A DNA stretch of 64,000 nucleotides from contig DATFFP010000082.1 of the NCBI GenBank assembly GCA_035249985.1, positions 1 to 64,000 on the forward strand. The letters run 5' to 3'. This document shows positions 42,938 through 51,442 of this stretch, in pieces; the stretch's first letter is position 1; the number at the start of each line of letters is the position of its first letter. The notes beneath the pieces are model-generated. The model searched no databases. It saw only the letters and a list, made by a program, of their open reading frames with translations, and was not told the origin of the DNA. The position numbers and the translations under genes were made by a program. The stretch is from JAICNG01 sp035249985. Its GTDB lineage: Bacteria; Gemmatimonadota; Gemmatimonadetes; Gemmatimonadales; Gemmatimonadaceae.

Positions 42938-43900
42938 ATGTCCGCCCTGCGTGTCCCCGCGCTCGCCCTGGCCGCCCTGGCCCTCGTCCTCGGCTGCGCT
43001 CGAGACGAAACCGACGCCACCGGCGACAGCGCCACCGGCGATGCCGCACCCGCCGAGTTCGCGCGCGCTGCCAGCATCCAGGCCGAGTTCAAAACGCCCG
43101 AGGCGGTTCGCTTCGACCCGATCGATGATGTGTTCTTCGTGTCGAACATCAACGGCTCGCCGGGCGCCAAGGATAACAACGGGTTCATCAGCCGCGTGCG
43201 CGCCGAGGGCGGCGAAGTCGACTCGCTCATGTTCATCGCCGGCGGCCGCGGCGGCGTGACGCTCAACGCGCCGAAGGGCCTCGCGATCACTGGCGACACT
43301 CTCTGGGTCACCGACATCGACGCTGTACGCGCATTCGACAAGAAGACCGGTCGAGCGATGGCGTCGTACCCGGTTCAGGGGGCCGTCTTCCTCAACGACA
43401 TCACGACCGGACCCGACGGTGCCCTCTACATCACCGACACGGGCATTCGCATAGCCGAGTCGGGCATGTCGCACCCCGGACCGGACCGCATCTTCAAGCT
43501 GACGCGCGCCGGTCAGGTCTCTACGGCGTTGCAGTTCGATTCTCTCATCGGCCCCAACGGAATTGCCTGGGACGACGCGAACCAGCGTTTCATCATCGTC
43601 GCTTTCGCCGGAACCGACATCCTGGCGTGGAAGCCGGGTGACTCGACCGCGACCACGATCGCCAGCGGGAAGGGTCAGTACGATGGCGTCGAGCGGCTCG
43701 GCGACGGACGCATTCTGGTCTCGAGCTGGGCTGACTCGAGCATCTACGTGCTCGACGGCTCCGCGCTCGTGCGCGCGGTGCCCGGAGTCGCGAGTCCGGC
43801 CGACATCGGCGTCGACACGAAGCGCAATCGCGTCGCCGTCCCTCTGTTCGAGGGCAATCGTGTCGAGCTGTTCGCGATCCCGGCGAAGGACGGCATGTGA
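42938..43900 (+). CDS. SMP-30/NHL-type beta-propeller lipoprotein
   Basis: A 320-residue lipoprotein (lipobox V-L-G-C, Cys20). It has a six-bladed propeller in the SMP-30/gluconolactonase style, with repeats such as TPEAVRFDPIDDVFFVSNIN, GLAITGDTLWVTDI, GPNGIAWDDANQRFIIVAF and PADIGVDTKRNRVAVP. Catalytic lactonase residues cannot be confirmed, so it may only bind. It overlaps the next propeller gene (TGATG), forming the head of an operon that ends in a sugar-dehydrogenase-like pair. Confidence 0.82.
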   Translation: MSALRVPALALAALALVLGCARDETDATGDSATGDAAPAEFARAASIQAEFKTPEAVRFDPIDDVFFVSNINGSPGAKDNNGFISRVRAEGGEVDSLMFIAGGRGGVTLNAPKGLAITGDTLWVTDIDAVRAFDKKTGRAMASYPVQGAVFLNDITTGPDGALYITDTGIRIAESGMSHPGPDRIFKLTRAGQVSTALQFDSLIGPNGIAWDDANQRFIIVAFAGTDILAWKPGDSTATTIASGKGQYDGVERLGDGRILVSSWADSSIYVLDGSALVRAVPGVASPADIGVDTKRNRVAVPLFEGNRVELFAIPAKDGM

Positions 43901-46374
43901 TGGGACGCGAGCTCGCGGTCGCCGTGGCGGTTTTGCTCACGACCGTGGCGTGCTCGCGAAGCGCCGAAAGCCCTCGAGTCACGGAGGACGCGCGTCGCCT
44001 TCCCACCGGCGCGCGTCTCGATCCCGCGGGGCGGAGCGTCGACGTCGGCTCCATGCCGCTCGCGATGACGCTCTCGCCCGATGGTCGCCACGTCGTGCTG
44101 CTCCTCAATGGGTGGCGTGAGCAGGGCGTCCAGGTCCTCGATCGTGCGACGGGCGGCGTCGTGCAGACGGTTCCCCAGGCCGCCGCGTTCATCGGCCTGG
44201 CGTTCTCCCCTCGCGCGAACGTGCTGTTCGTGTCGGGGGGGAATCAGGACGTCGTCTACGGCTACGACTGGAGCAACGGCCGCGCGACGCTCCGCGACTC
44301 GGTGATCCTCGCGCGGAAGCCGGACCCGCGACGCTCCGGCACACGCTACCCCGCCGGCCTCGCCCCGTCGCCCGACGGCACGCGGCTCTACGTGGCCGAG
44401 AATCTCGCCGATTCCCTGGCGGTGATCGATCTCGGCACCGGAGCCGTCATCGCGCGATACCCGACGGAGCGCTACCCCTATGGGGTCGCCGTCGCGCCTA
44501 ACGGCGATGTCTACGTCTCGGCGTGGGGGGGACACACCGTGTCCGTCTTCACGCCCAACGAGTTCGGGACCCTCGACGATGGCGGCCGGATCCGGGTGGG
44601 CCGGCACCCATCGGCGCTCCACCTGAACGCCGACGGGTCCCGTCTTTTCGTGGCCTCGGGGAGCACCGACCGCATCGCGGTGGTCGATACCCGCGGAAAG
44701 CGGCTCCTCAAGCACCTCGATGATCCTCCCCCCGAAGGCCCCGCCGAAGGCAGCACGCCGAACGCGTTGGCGCTCTCCCGCGACGGCAAGCGCCTGTTCG
44801 TCGCCGAAGCCGACGCCAACGCGATCGGCATCTTCGATCTCTCGGCGCTGACGGCGAATGACACGACCGCCCGTGGCGATGACCAGCTTGCCGGCCGCAT
44901 TCCCGTTGGGTGGTATCCTACCGCGCTCGCCCTTGCCGGCGACACGGTGTGGGTGGTGAATGGGAAGGGACATGGTACGTCGCCCAACCCCGACTATCCG
45001 CATCCGGGTACCGGAACGCACCTTTCGCGCCCGACGACCTACACGCTGGGGCAGCTCTCGGGCACCGTGACGATCCTGCCTAACGCGGGGGTGCGTGGAC
45101 GCAACCTCGAGGAATTCACCGAGCGGGTGGCACGCGCCAACAACTGGACCTCGCGACGTCCCCCCTCGGCGGCCTACCCGCCGATCGAGCACGTCGTGTA
45201 CATCATCAAGGAAAACCGTACCTACGATCAGATCCTCGCCGATCTGCCGCAGGCGGACGGCGATACCTCGCTGTTGTTTTTCCCGCGTCCCGTGTCGCCG
45301 AATCATCACGCGCTGGCGGAGCGCTTCGGCATCTATGACCGCTTCTTCGTGAATGCGGAGGTCAGTCCCGACGGCCACAACTGGTCGGTGGCGGCGTACA
45401 CGACCGACTACCTGCAGAAGACGGTTCCGTCCAACTACTCGAACCGCGGCCGCACCTACGACTACGAGGGGATGAACCGCTGCACGGGGCCCTCATGCGA
45501 GCCGCCCGAGGACGACGTTGCCGAGCCGGCGAGCGGCTACCTGTGGGATCTCGCGCAACGCGCGGGGATCACCTTCAGGAACTACGGGGAGTTCGTGATT
45601 CCCGAAGGCGTGGATCCGGAGTCCCACATGCCGGCGGGATACAAGGGCAGCAAGCCCTTCCTCGCCGCGAACACCAATCGCGACTTTCCCGGCTACGACC
45701 TCACCATTACCGACCAGCGGCGCGCCGACGTCTTTCTCGCCGAGTTCGCCCAGTTCGTGCGCGAGGGACGGATGCCGCAGCTCATCGTGCTGCGGCTCCC
45801 GAACGATCATACCGCCGGGGCTCGCGCCAACGCGCCTACGCCGCGCGCTTACATGGCCGACAACGATCTCGCACTCGGCCGCATCGTCGAAGCGATCTCG
45901 CGATCGCCGTTCTGGCGCAGTACCGCGATCTTCGTCGTCGAAGACGATGCGCAGAACGGACCGGACCACGTCGACTCGCACCGCACGCCGTTCTTTCTGA
46001 TCTCGCCGTGGGCACGGCCAGGCGTGCACCACCGGTTCACCAACACCACCGACGTCATCGCCACGATGGAGGAGATCCTCGGCCTCGGAACGCTGTCGCA
46101 GTTCGATTATTACGGCCGTCCGCTGCGTGACGTCTGGACGGAATCGCCCGATATTGCCCCCTATCGTGCGCTCATCCCGTCCGTTCCACTCGACGAGCGC
46201 AACCCATCTCAGGGGCGGGGCGCCCGCGAGTCCGAGCGACTCGACCTGACTTTCGAGGATGTCGCCGAGGAGGACCTCTTCAATCAGATCCTCTGGCGCG
46301 CCATCAAGGGTGACAACGTTCCATTTCCGGGCGTGACGAGGATGTCGGCGCTGGAGTGGAAGCGAGCGAAATAA
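43900..46374 (+). CDS. Beta-propeller/phosphoesterase fusion lipoprotein
   Basis: An 824-residue exported lipoprotein (lipobox T-V-A-C). Residues ~35-370 are YncE/YVTN-type propeller repeats (SMPLAMTLSPDGRHVVLLLN; PNALALSRDGKRLFVAEADA). Residues ~420-760 are a phosphoesterase domain of the phospholipase C/acid phosphatase (PF04185) superfamily: VVYIIKENRTYDQIL, VSPDGHNWSVAAYTTDYL, LRLPNDHTAG, IFVVEDDAQNGPDHVDSHRT. Fusions of these two parts are common in soil bacteria. It probably cleaves phosphate esters outside the cytoplasm. The ATG at 43900 overlaps the previous stop; a GTG one codon upstream is possible. Confidence 0.87.
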   Translation: MGRELAVAVAVLLTTVACSRSAESPRVTEDARRLPTGARLDPAGRSVDVGSMPLAMTLSPDGRHVVLLLNGWREQGVQVLDRATGGVVQTVPQAAAFIGLAFSPRANVLFVSGGNQDVVYGYDWSNGRATLRDSVILARKPDPRRSGTRYPAGLAPSPDGTRLYVAENLADSLAVIDLGTGAVIARYPTERYPYGVAVAPNGDVYVSAWGGHTVSVFTPNEFGTLDDGGRIRVGRHPSALHLNADGSRLFVASGSTDRIAVVDTRGKRLLKHLDDPPPEGPAEGSTPNALALSRDGKRLFVAEADANAIGIFDLSALTANDTTARGDDQLAGRIPVGWYPTALALAGDTVWVVNGKGHGTSPNPDYPHPGTGTHLSRPTTYTLGQLSGTVTILPNAGVRGRNLEEFTERVARANNWTSRRPPSAAYPPIEHVVYIIKENRTYDQILADLPQADGDTSLLFFPRPVSPNHHALAERFGIYDRFFVNAEVSPDGHNWSVAAYTTDYLQKTVPSNYSNRGRTYDYEGMNRCTGPSCEPPEDDVAEPASGYLWDLAQRAGITFRNYGEFVIPEGVDPESHMPAGYKGSKPFLAANTNRDFPGYDLTITDQRRADVFLAEFAQFVREGRMPQLIVLRLPNDHTAGARANAPTPRAYMADNDLALGRIVEAISRSPFWRSTAIFVVEDDAQNGPDHVDSHRTPFFLISPWARPGVHHRFTNTTDVIATMEEILGLGTLSQFDYYGRPLRDVWTESPDIAPYRALIPSVPLDERNPSQGRGARESERLDLTFEDVAEEDLFNQILWRAIKGDNVPFPGVTRMSALEWKRAK

Positions 46375-46411
46375 GGTTGGCTATCTCAACACCGTTACTC
46401 CCGAGGATGCC

Positions 46412-48091
46412 ATGCAGACTCCGCAGTATGATGCGATCGTCGTTGGATCGGGGATCTCCGGCGGCTGGGCGGCGAAGGAGCTCACCGAGAAAGGGTTGCG
46501 CGTCCTGTTGCTCGAGCGCGGGCGCAACGTCGAGCACGTCAAGGACTACGTCAACGCGACCAAGGGGCCCTGGGAGTATCCCCACCGCGGGGGCCGCACG
46601 AGGGCGATGGAAGAGGCGTACCCTGTGCTCAAGCGGGACTACCCGCTGAACGAGAAGAACCTCGAGTTCTGGGCTTCCGACAAGGACTCGCCCTACACCG
46701 AGGTGAAGCGGTTCGACTGGTTCCGCGGGTATCAGGTGGGCGGTCGGTCGCTCATGTGGGGACGGCAGAGCTATCGGTGGAGCGAGTTCGACTTCGAGGC
46801 CAACGCAAAAGAGGGGATCGCGATCGACTGGCCGATTCGCTACGCCGACATCGCCCCCTGGTACGACTACGTCGAGCGTCACGCCGGGATCGCCGGAACG
46901 CGCGAGAACCTGCCGCAGCTTCCTGATGGACAGTTCCAGCCGGCCATCCCGCTGAACTGCACCGAGGAGCTGATCGCCGGGCGCCTGGCCAAGCTCTTCG
47001 ATGGACGGCGGCGCCTCATTCCGGGACGGTGCGCAAACGCGACGCAGGCGCTGCCGGGGCGACAGGCGTGTCAGTATCGGGACGCGTGCTGGCTCGGATG
47101 CCCCTTCGGCGGATACTTCAGCACACAGTCGTCCACCCTTCCGGCGGCCGTGAAGACGGGGCGCCTAACGCTCAAGCCGTTCTCGATCGTGAGCGAGGTC
47201 CTGTACGACCGGGACCGCAAGCGGGCGACCGGGGTGCGGGTTCTCGACGCCGTCAGCAACGAGACCGTCGACTACACGGCGCGCGTCATCTTCCTCTGCG
47301 CGTCTACCCTCAACTCGACGTGGCTTCTCCTCCGCTCGGCCACGAACGTGTGGCCCGGCGGCCTCGGCAGCAGCTCGGGCGAGCTTGGCCACAATCTCAT
47401 GGATCACCACTTCCGCGCCGGTGCGGAGGGCGCGGTAGAGGGCATGGACGACAAGTACACCTACGGGCGTCGCCCCACCGGCTTCTACATCCCGCGGTAT
47501 CGAAACCTGCTCGGCGAGAAGCGCCCATACTTGCGTGGATTCGGCTATCAGGGCGGCGCCGATCGCGCTGGCTGGTGGCGAGCGGTCTCGGAGCTCGGCG
47601 TGGGAGGAGCGTTCAAGGACCGGATGTCGGAGCCCGGCCGCTGGGAGATTGGCGCCACCGCGTTCGGCGAGATGATGCCTAACCACGCCAACCAGGTGGG
47701 CATCGATCAGACGAAGACCGACAAGTGGGGCATGCCGGTGCTCAAGATCGACTGCGCCACCGGGGAGAACGAGCGCTTGATGCGGCGGGACATGATCGCC
47801 GACATGGCGGACATGCTCGAGCAGACCGGGGTGAAGAACGTACGGACCTTCGACAACGAATACTTTCCCGGGATGGGGATCCACGAGATGGGAACGGCGC
47901 GCATGGGCCGGGACCCCAAGACCTCGGTGCTCAACAAGTGGAATCAGGTGTGGGACGCGCCGAATGTCTTCGTCACCGACGGCTCCTGTATGGTCTCCGC
48001 CGCCTGTCAGAATCCGTCCCTGACGTACATGGCGCTCACCGCCCGTGCCGCGGACCATGCGGTGGGCGAGCTCAATCGTCGCAACCTCTGA
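46412..48091 (+). CDS. GMC-family FAD oxidoreductase (gluconate dehydrogenase-type large subunit)
   Basis: A 559-residue FAD enzyme. The dinucleotide site is VGSGISGGWAAKELTEKG and ERGRN closes the motif. Substrate-side His candidates are in GIHEMGTARMG and the C-terminal CQNPSLTYMALTARAADH, as in glucose/gluconate/sorbitol dehydrogenases. It has no signal peptide of its own, while the small subunit at 48103 carries a Tat-like one, so the pair is probably exported together. No cytochrome c subunit is nearby. It likely oxidises a sugar or sugar acid in the periplasm. Confidence 0.9.
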   Translation: MQTPQYDAIVVGSGISGGWAAKELTEKGLRVLLLERGRNVEHVKDYVNATKGPWEYPHRGGRTRAMEEAYPVLKRDYPLNEKNLEFWASDKDSPYTEVKRFDWFRGYQVGGRSLMWGRQSYRWSEFDFEANAKEGIAIDWPIRYADIAPWYDYVERHAGIAGTRENLPQLPDGQFQPAIPLNCTEELIAGRLAKLFDGRRRLIPGRCANATQALPGRQACQYRDACWLGCPFGGYFSTQSSTLPAAVKTGRLTLKPFSIVSEVLYDRDRKRATGVRVLDAVSNETVDYTARVIFLCASTLNSTWLLLRSATNVWPGGLGSSSGELGHNLMDHHFRAGAEGAVEGMDDKYTYGRRPTGFYIPRYRNLLGEKRPYLRGFGYQGGADRAGWWRAVSELGVGGAFKDRMSEPGRWEIGATAFGEMMPNHANQVGIDQTKTDKWGMPVLKIDCATGENERLMRRDMIADMADMLEQTGVKNVRTFDNEYFPGMGIHEMGTARMGRDPKTSVLNKWNQVWDAPNVFVTDGSCMVSAACQNPSLTYMALTARAADHAVGELNRRNL

Positions 48092-48102
48092 GGGACCAGT
48101 CG

Positions 48103-48810
48103 ATGACTGCACACGAAGACAACCCCAATGTGATCCATCGCCGCGAGGCCATTCGCCGCGTCGGGCTTATACTCGGCGGTGTCAGCTTCGTCGGTGGAAC
48201 CGCCTTGCTCACCGCCTGCGAGCGCGGACGTCCTGCGACCAACAACCAGCCGATCGGGGAGTTCACCCCCGAGGACATCGCGTTCCTCGATGAGGTGGCA
48301 GACACGATGCTCCCCGAGACGGAGACGCCGGGCGCGAAGGCGGCGCGGACCGGCGCCTTCATGGCGCTCATGGTCACTGACACCTACGAGCCGAAGGACC
48401 AGCAGGTCTTTCGCGAGGGAATGCGGAAGCTGGACGAGGCAAGTCAAAAGGCGAATGGCGCCGGCTTCATGGCCGCGACACCGCAGCAGCGCCTCGCGCT
48501 GCTCGAGCAGCTCGACCGTGAGCAGAAGACGTACACCGACGCGCGTGATGCGGCACGGCGTGAGAAGCGCCCGACGGCCGAGGAGCATCTGCCCGATCAG
48601 CGGCAGGAGGCCGCACCGGGGACCCCCACCACGATCACCGCCGATGCGCCCGCGCACTATTTCCGGATGATGAAGGAGCTAACCCTCCTGGGGTACTTCA
48701 CGTCGGAAATCGGCTACACGCAGGCGCAGCGGTACGTCGAGTCACCGGGACGGTTCGACCCGTGCGTTCCGTATACGCCCGGCGAGAAGGCCTGGGCGCC
48801 ACACGCTTGA
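48103..48810 (+). CDS. Gluconate 2-dehydrogenase subunit 3 family protein
   Basis: A 235-residue small subunit. The N-terminus has a twin-arginine-like stretch (HRREAIRRVGLILGG) followed by a hydrophobic core and a lipobox-like L-T-A-C, so it may be a Tat-exported lipoprotein. The family core reads FTPEDIAFLDEVADTMLPET near the start and FRMMKELTLLGYFTSEIGYTQ near the end. It lies 11 bp after the GMC gene and probably carries it across the membrane and anchors it. Confidence 0.88.
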   Translation: MTAHEDNPNVIHRREAIRRVGLILGGVSFVGGTALLTACERGRPATNNQPIGEFTPEDIAFLDEVADTMLPETETPGAKAARTGAFMALMVTDTYEPKDQQVFREGMRKLDEASQKANGAGFMAATPQQRLALLEQLDREQKTYTDARDAARREKRPTAEEHLPDQRQEAAPGTPTTITADAPAHYFRMMKELTLLGYFTSEIGYTQAQRYVESPGRFDPCVPYTPGEKAWAPHA

Positions 48811-48819
48811 AACCAGGCG

Positions 48820-48875
48820 GGTGAGGTCGTCGAAGTGATCGAGGTGGCTACCTCGATCACTTCGATTACCTCGCC
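48820..48875. repeat. Compact hairpin, GATCGAGGT/GAAGT type
   Basis: GTGAGGTCGTCGAAGTGATC then GAGGT pairs with ACCTCGATCACTTCG then ATTACCTCGCC; the loop is about 4-5 nt. It is co-directional, between the dehydrogenase small subunit and the flippase-like gene. Confidence 0.88.
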
Positions 48876-48897
48876 GGCCTCGACGACCTGCAGCCAA

Positions 48898-49989
48898 ATG
48901 ACCTGGCGCCGCTGGCTCATAACGATCGTCTCGTTCGCCGCCAGCATTGGCGTCTCCATCTGGATCATCTTCGAGAGTTGGCCGGTCGAGGAGCGCTCGG
49001 TCGGGCTGCCGCTGCTCGCCCACGCGCTCTGCGCCGCCGCGGTTGCCGTCGACCTCGCGCTGCGCGCGATGAAGATTCGGCTCAGCGGTGCCTCCCTCGG
49101 CATCCCCGTTTCGTTCGGAGTCGCCATGCGAACGGGGCTGGCAGGCGACTTCGCCGCGGCGATTACCCCGGCGCGAACGGGCGCCGAGCCGGCCCGCTAC
49201 CTCGTCCTCGCGAAGGCGCGCATCCCGGCGGCGGCGACGTTCCTGCTGCTCTTCGCCGAGCTCTTTCTCGAGATGCTCGCGCTGGTGGTCGTGGCGATGG
49301 GGATCGCGCTTTTTTTCACTGACGAGCCGGACTCGAGCCTCGGCTGGATCGTTGGACTCGTCGGCGGATACGCGACATTCGTCATTGGGGTCGGGCTCGC
49401 CGCCGTGCTGCTGGCGTGGAGGCGATCGAGCGGGCCGCCGCCGCCGTGGGCGAGACGCATCGGGTTCAACGCGCTGCGCTGGCGCGCCATTCAGCGATCG
49501 CTCCGACGGCTGCGGTCGAGCGCGACACTCATTCGCGACGCCCGACTCGACTACTTCCTGCTCGGCCTGGTGGTCTCGGTGCTGCACGTGCTGGCGCGTC
49601 TGGCGGTCCTTCCGATCATCGTCTACTCGTTAGGAGGCGAGGCGCCGCTCTCGAAGCTGGTGCTCTGGCCGCTGGCGCTGTTTTACGGCTCGGTGGTAGC
49701 CCCCGTGCCCGGTGGTGGCGGCATTGTGGAGGTCGGATTCAAGGCGACGTTGGGTGGCGTCATTCCGATTGCGCTCTTCGGAGCGTCGCTCGTCTGGTGG
49801 CGCTTCTACACGTTCTACCTGTACATTCTGCTCGGGGCGCTGGCTGCCGGCGGAACGGTGCTGCGAGCTCTTCGCTCGGCGGAGGAGAACGGAAGCATCG
49901 AGGCGATTCCCGCCGGTTCCGCGGTGACGCCGCCAGAGCCGCAGAAGACCCACGCCGTGGAGCATCAGGTGGCAGACCAGCTTCCGTGA
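48898..49989 (+). CDS. Lysylphosphatidylglycerol synthase-type TM flippase (UPF0104-like)
   Basis: A 363-residue membrane protein with about eight to nine hydrophobic segments. Family landmarks are GDFAAAITPARTGAEPARYL and VAPVPGGGGIVEVGF. These membrane domains move lipids or lipid-linked molecules; no catalytic aminoacyl-transferase domain is attached, so the cargo is unknown. The ATG at 48898 was chosen because the frame before it is repeat sequence. The TGA stop overlaps the next gene's GTG. Confidence 0.82.
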   Translation: MTWRRWLITIVSFAASIGVSIWIIFESWPVEERSVGLPLLAHALCAAAVAVDLALRAMKIRLSGASLGIPVSFGVAMRTGLAGDFAAAITPARTGAEPARYLVLAKARIPAAATFLLLFAELFLEMLALVVVAMGIALFFTDEPDSSLGWIVGLVGGYATFVIGVGLAAVLLAWRRSSGPPPPWARRIGFNALRWRAIQRSLRRLRSSATLIRDARLDYFLLGLVVSVLHVLARLAVLPIIVYSLGGEAPLSKLVLWPLALFYGSVVAPVPGGGGIVEVGFKATLGGVIPIALFGASLVWWRFYTFYLYILLGALAAGGTVLRALRSAEENGSIEAIPAGSAVTPPEPQKTHAVEHQVADQLP

Positions 49990-50666
49990 GACCACTTCCC
50001 CGCTGCGCCGTTCTCCTCGTCCTGTGCACCGCCTGCGGTCGCGATGCCGGAGAGACGGCGTTGGACAGCGCAGTCGGCGGACCGGCCATCACCATCCGCC
50101 GCACGCGCGACGTCGACCTCACCGGTGATCGGCGAGCGGAGCGGTTCGTCGTGCTGGCCACCGGGTCACGGTACGACTCGCTCGACGTGACCCTGGAGAT
50201 CCGGTCTCCGGAGGATTCTCTCCTCTACACGGACTCGTGGGACTCCTGGCTCTATTTCGAGAACGACGACCGGTCGCTACTCACCGACTCCGTGGTCGAG
50301 CACCGGGTGCGTGCGCAAATCGATTCGATCCTCGGCAGCACGTCATTCCGACCCGGCGGCATCGAGCTGACGACGGACGAGCGCCTGAACCGCGAGGGGA
50401 TGCGCGACGCCATCCGCGAGGACGTCGCCGAAGAGATGTGGCGGCAGGCGAACCGGATCCCGATCGACTCCTCCACCCCCCCGCACGCGGGCGAAGCGAT
50501 CTACGCAATGGCGCGGGATAGCGTGAGCGATGCCCGAGTGGAGTCGCTCGTTGCGGAGCTGCGCGATCGCCCGACCTTCAGATACTTCGCGGGTGGGGAG
50601 GCGACCTACGCCATCGCGTGGTCCGAGGAAGAGAGGCGGTTCGTGACGATCTGGGCATGCTGCTGA
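49986..50666 (+). CDS. Lipoprotein of unknown function
   Basis: A 226-residue lipoprotein (lipobox L-C-T-A-C, Cys17) starting at a GTG inside the flippase stop (GTGA). The mature part begins with a beta-rich domain (AITIRRTRDVDLTGDRRAER, possibly an FG-GAP-like Asp-rich turn) and ends FATYAIAW-like with a terminal Cys pair (IWACC). No family recognised. Translational coupling suggests a link with the flippase. Confidence 0.7.
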   Translation: MRPLPRCAVLLVLCTACGRDAGETALDSAVGGPAITIRRTRDVDLTGDRRAERFVVLATGSRYDSLDVTLEIRSPEDSLLYTDSWDSWLYFENDDRSLLTDSVVEHRVRAQIDSILGSTSFRPGGIELTTDERLNREGMRDAIREDVAEEMWRQANRIPIDSSTPPHAGEAIYAMARDSVSDARVESLVAELRDRPTFRYFAGGEATYAIAWSEEERRFVTIWACC

Positions 50667-50669
50667 TTG

Positions 50670-50787
50670 GGAACGGAAAAGAGGACAGAGTTCGCAATAC
50701 AGACTTCAGAACTCAGAGAAAACCAACGGGGAGGTAGTTTCGTGGCTCCCCGCGGCCGCTTCTGAATTCTGTCATCTTTTACCGTCC
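50670..50787. repeat. Imperfect inverted repeat, CAGAATA family
   Basis: GGAACGGAAAAGAGGACAGA on the left pairs with TCTGTCATCTTTTACCGTCC on the right; the middle holds decayed CAGAACTCAGA units and an unpaired stretch around CCAACGGGGAGG/CTCCCCG. It is co-directional, 3 bp after a stop codon and just before the TetR promoter. Confidence 0.85.
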
Positions 50788-50790
50788 TTC

Positions 50791-50819
50791 TTGACCGCGA
50801 TGATCGCGACGCCCATAAT
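50791..50819 (+). promoter_or_regulatory. Sigma-70-type promoter of the TetR gene
   Basis: TTGACC (50791-50796), a 17-bp spacer and CATAAT (50814-50819). The GTG start at 50826 is 7 nt past the -10 box, exactly where transcription should begin, so the mRNA is probably leaderless. Confidence 0.6.
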
Positions 50820-50825
50820 CTACCC

Positions 50826-51407
50826 GTGAACTTAACAGCTGTTCAATCGCTTCGTCCCCAGATCCTCGCCTCGGCCCTCGAAGTCCTCCATGAGCACGGG
50901 CTGGAGGGGGTGACCATGCGGGCGGTCGCTGATCGGGCGGGCGTGACCGCCCCAGCCCTCTACTGGCACTTCGCTGACAAGGAGGCACTCATCCGCGAGG
51001 TGGGGCGGGAGGTGTCTCGGACCTTCAAGGATCGAATGCTCGAGGCCAGCAATGCCCCTATCTCCGAGGCGCGCTTACGCCGCACTCTCGAAGTGTTTCG
51101 GACGTTCGCTGTAAGCTATCCCTCGTATTTTCATATGCTTTTCGTTCGCCCGCCGACCACAAGGCGGGGCGAGATTCGCGACGGCGGTGCGAGCCCGACG
51201 ATCTTTCAGCTGCTCATTGACCGCGTCGCCGAGTGCATGCGCGACGGGAGCCTGGCCAAGGGCGACGCCCAGAGCGTGGCGATGTCCCTTGCTGCGCTCG
51301 CACAGGGCTTGGTGGTCCTGCACCGCCGAGGTCGCTTCGCCACCGATGCCGCGTTCGCGGATTTCTTCGATCTGTCGGTCGATCGCATGATCGGCGGACT
51401 GCGTTGA
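50826..51407 (+). CDS. TetR/AcrR-family transcriptional regulator
   Basis: A 193-residue repressor. The helix-turn-helix is VTMRAVADRAGVTAPALYWHFADKEAL at residues ~28-54 (seen as RAVADRAGVTAPALYWHF). The remaining ~140 residues form a helical ligand-binding domain. It starts at GTG 50826 directly at the predicted transcription start. A TTAAC-N4-GTTMA site overlaps its own start codon region and another overlaps the start of the hydrolase downstream, so autoregulation and control of that gene are likely. Confidence 0.88.
   Translation: MNLTAVQSLRPQILASALEVLHEHGLEGVTMRAVADRAGVTAPALYWHFADKEALIREVGREVSRTFKDRMLEASNAPISEARLRRTLEVFRTFAVSYPSYFHMLFVRPPTTRRGEIRDGGASPTIFQLLIDRVAECMRDGSLAKGDAQSVAMSLAALAQGLVVLHRRGRFATDAAFADFFDLSVDRMIGGLR
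50832..50845. promoter_or_regulatory. Candidate TetR operator 1
   Basis: TTAACAGCTGTTCA, a near-perfect palindrome with an exact AACAGCTGTT core. It begins 6 bp into the TetR gene, just past the predicted transcription start. Confidence 0.5.
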
Positions 51408-51428
51408 TTTTTTTTTTGACTCTGTGAT

Positions 51429-51442
51429 TTAACGCATGTTAA
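51429..51442. promoter_or_regulatory. Candidate TetR operator 2
   Basis: TTAACGCATGTTAA matches operator 1 in the outer arms (TTAAC-N4-GTTAA). It spans the ATG (51436-51438) of the hydrolase gene. Sharing the pattern with 50832 supports a two-site regulon of the neighbouring TetR. Confidence 0.5.

Noticed and set aside
51408..51420. T-run after the TetR gene as a Rho-independent terminator
   Set aside because: No stable hairpin precedes the run of T's, and the hydrolase start is only 28 bp past the stop, so read-through or a new start is more likely.
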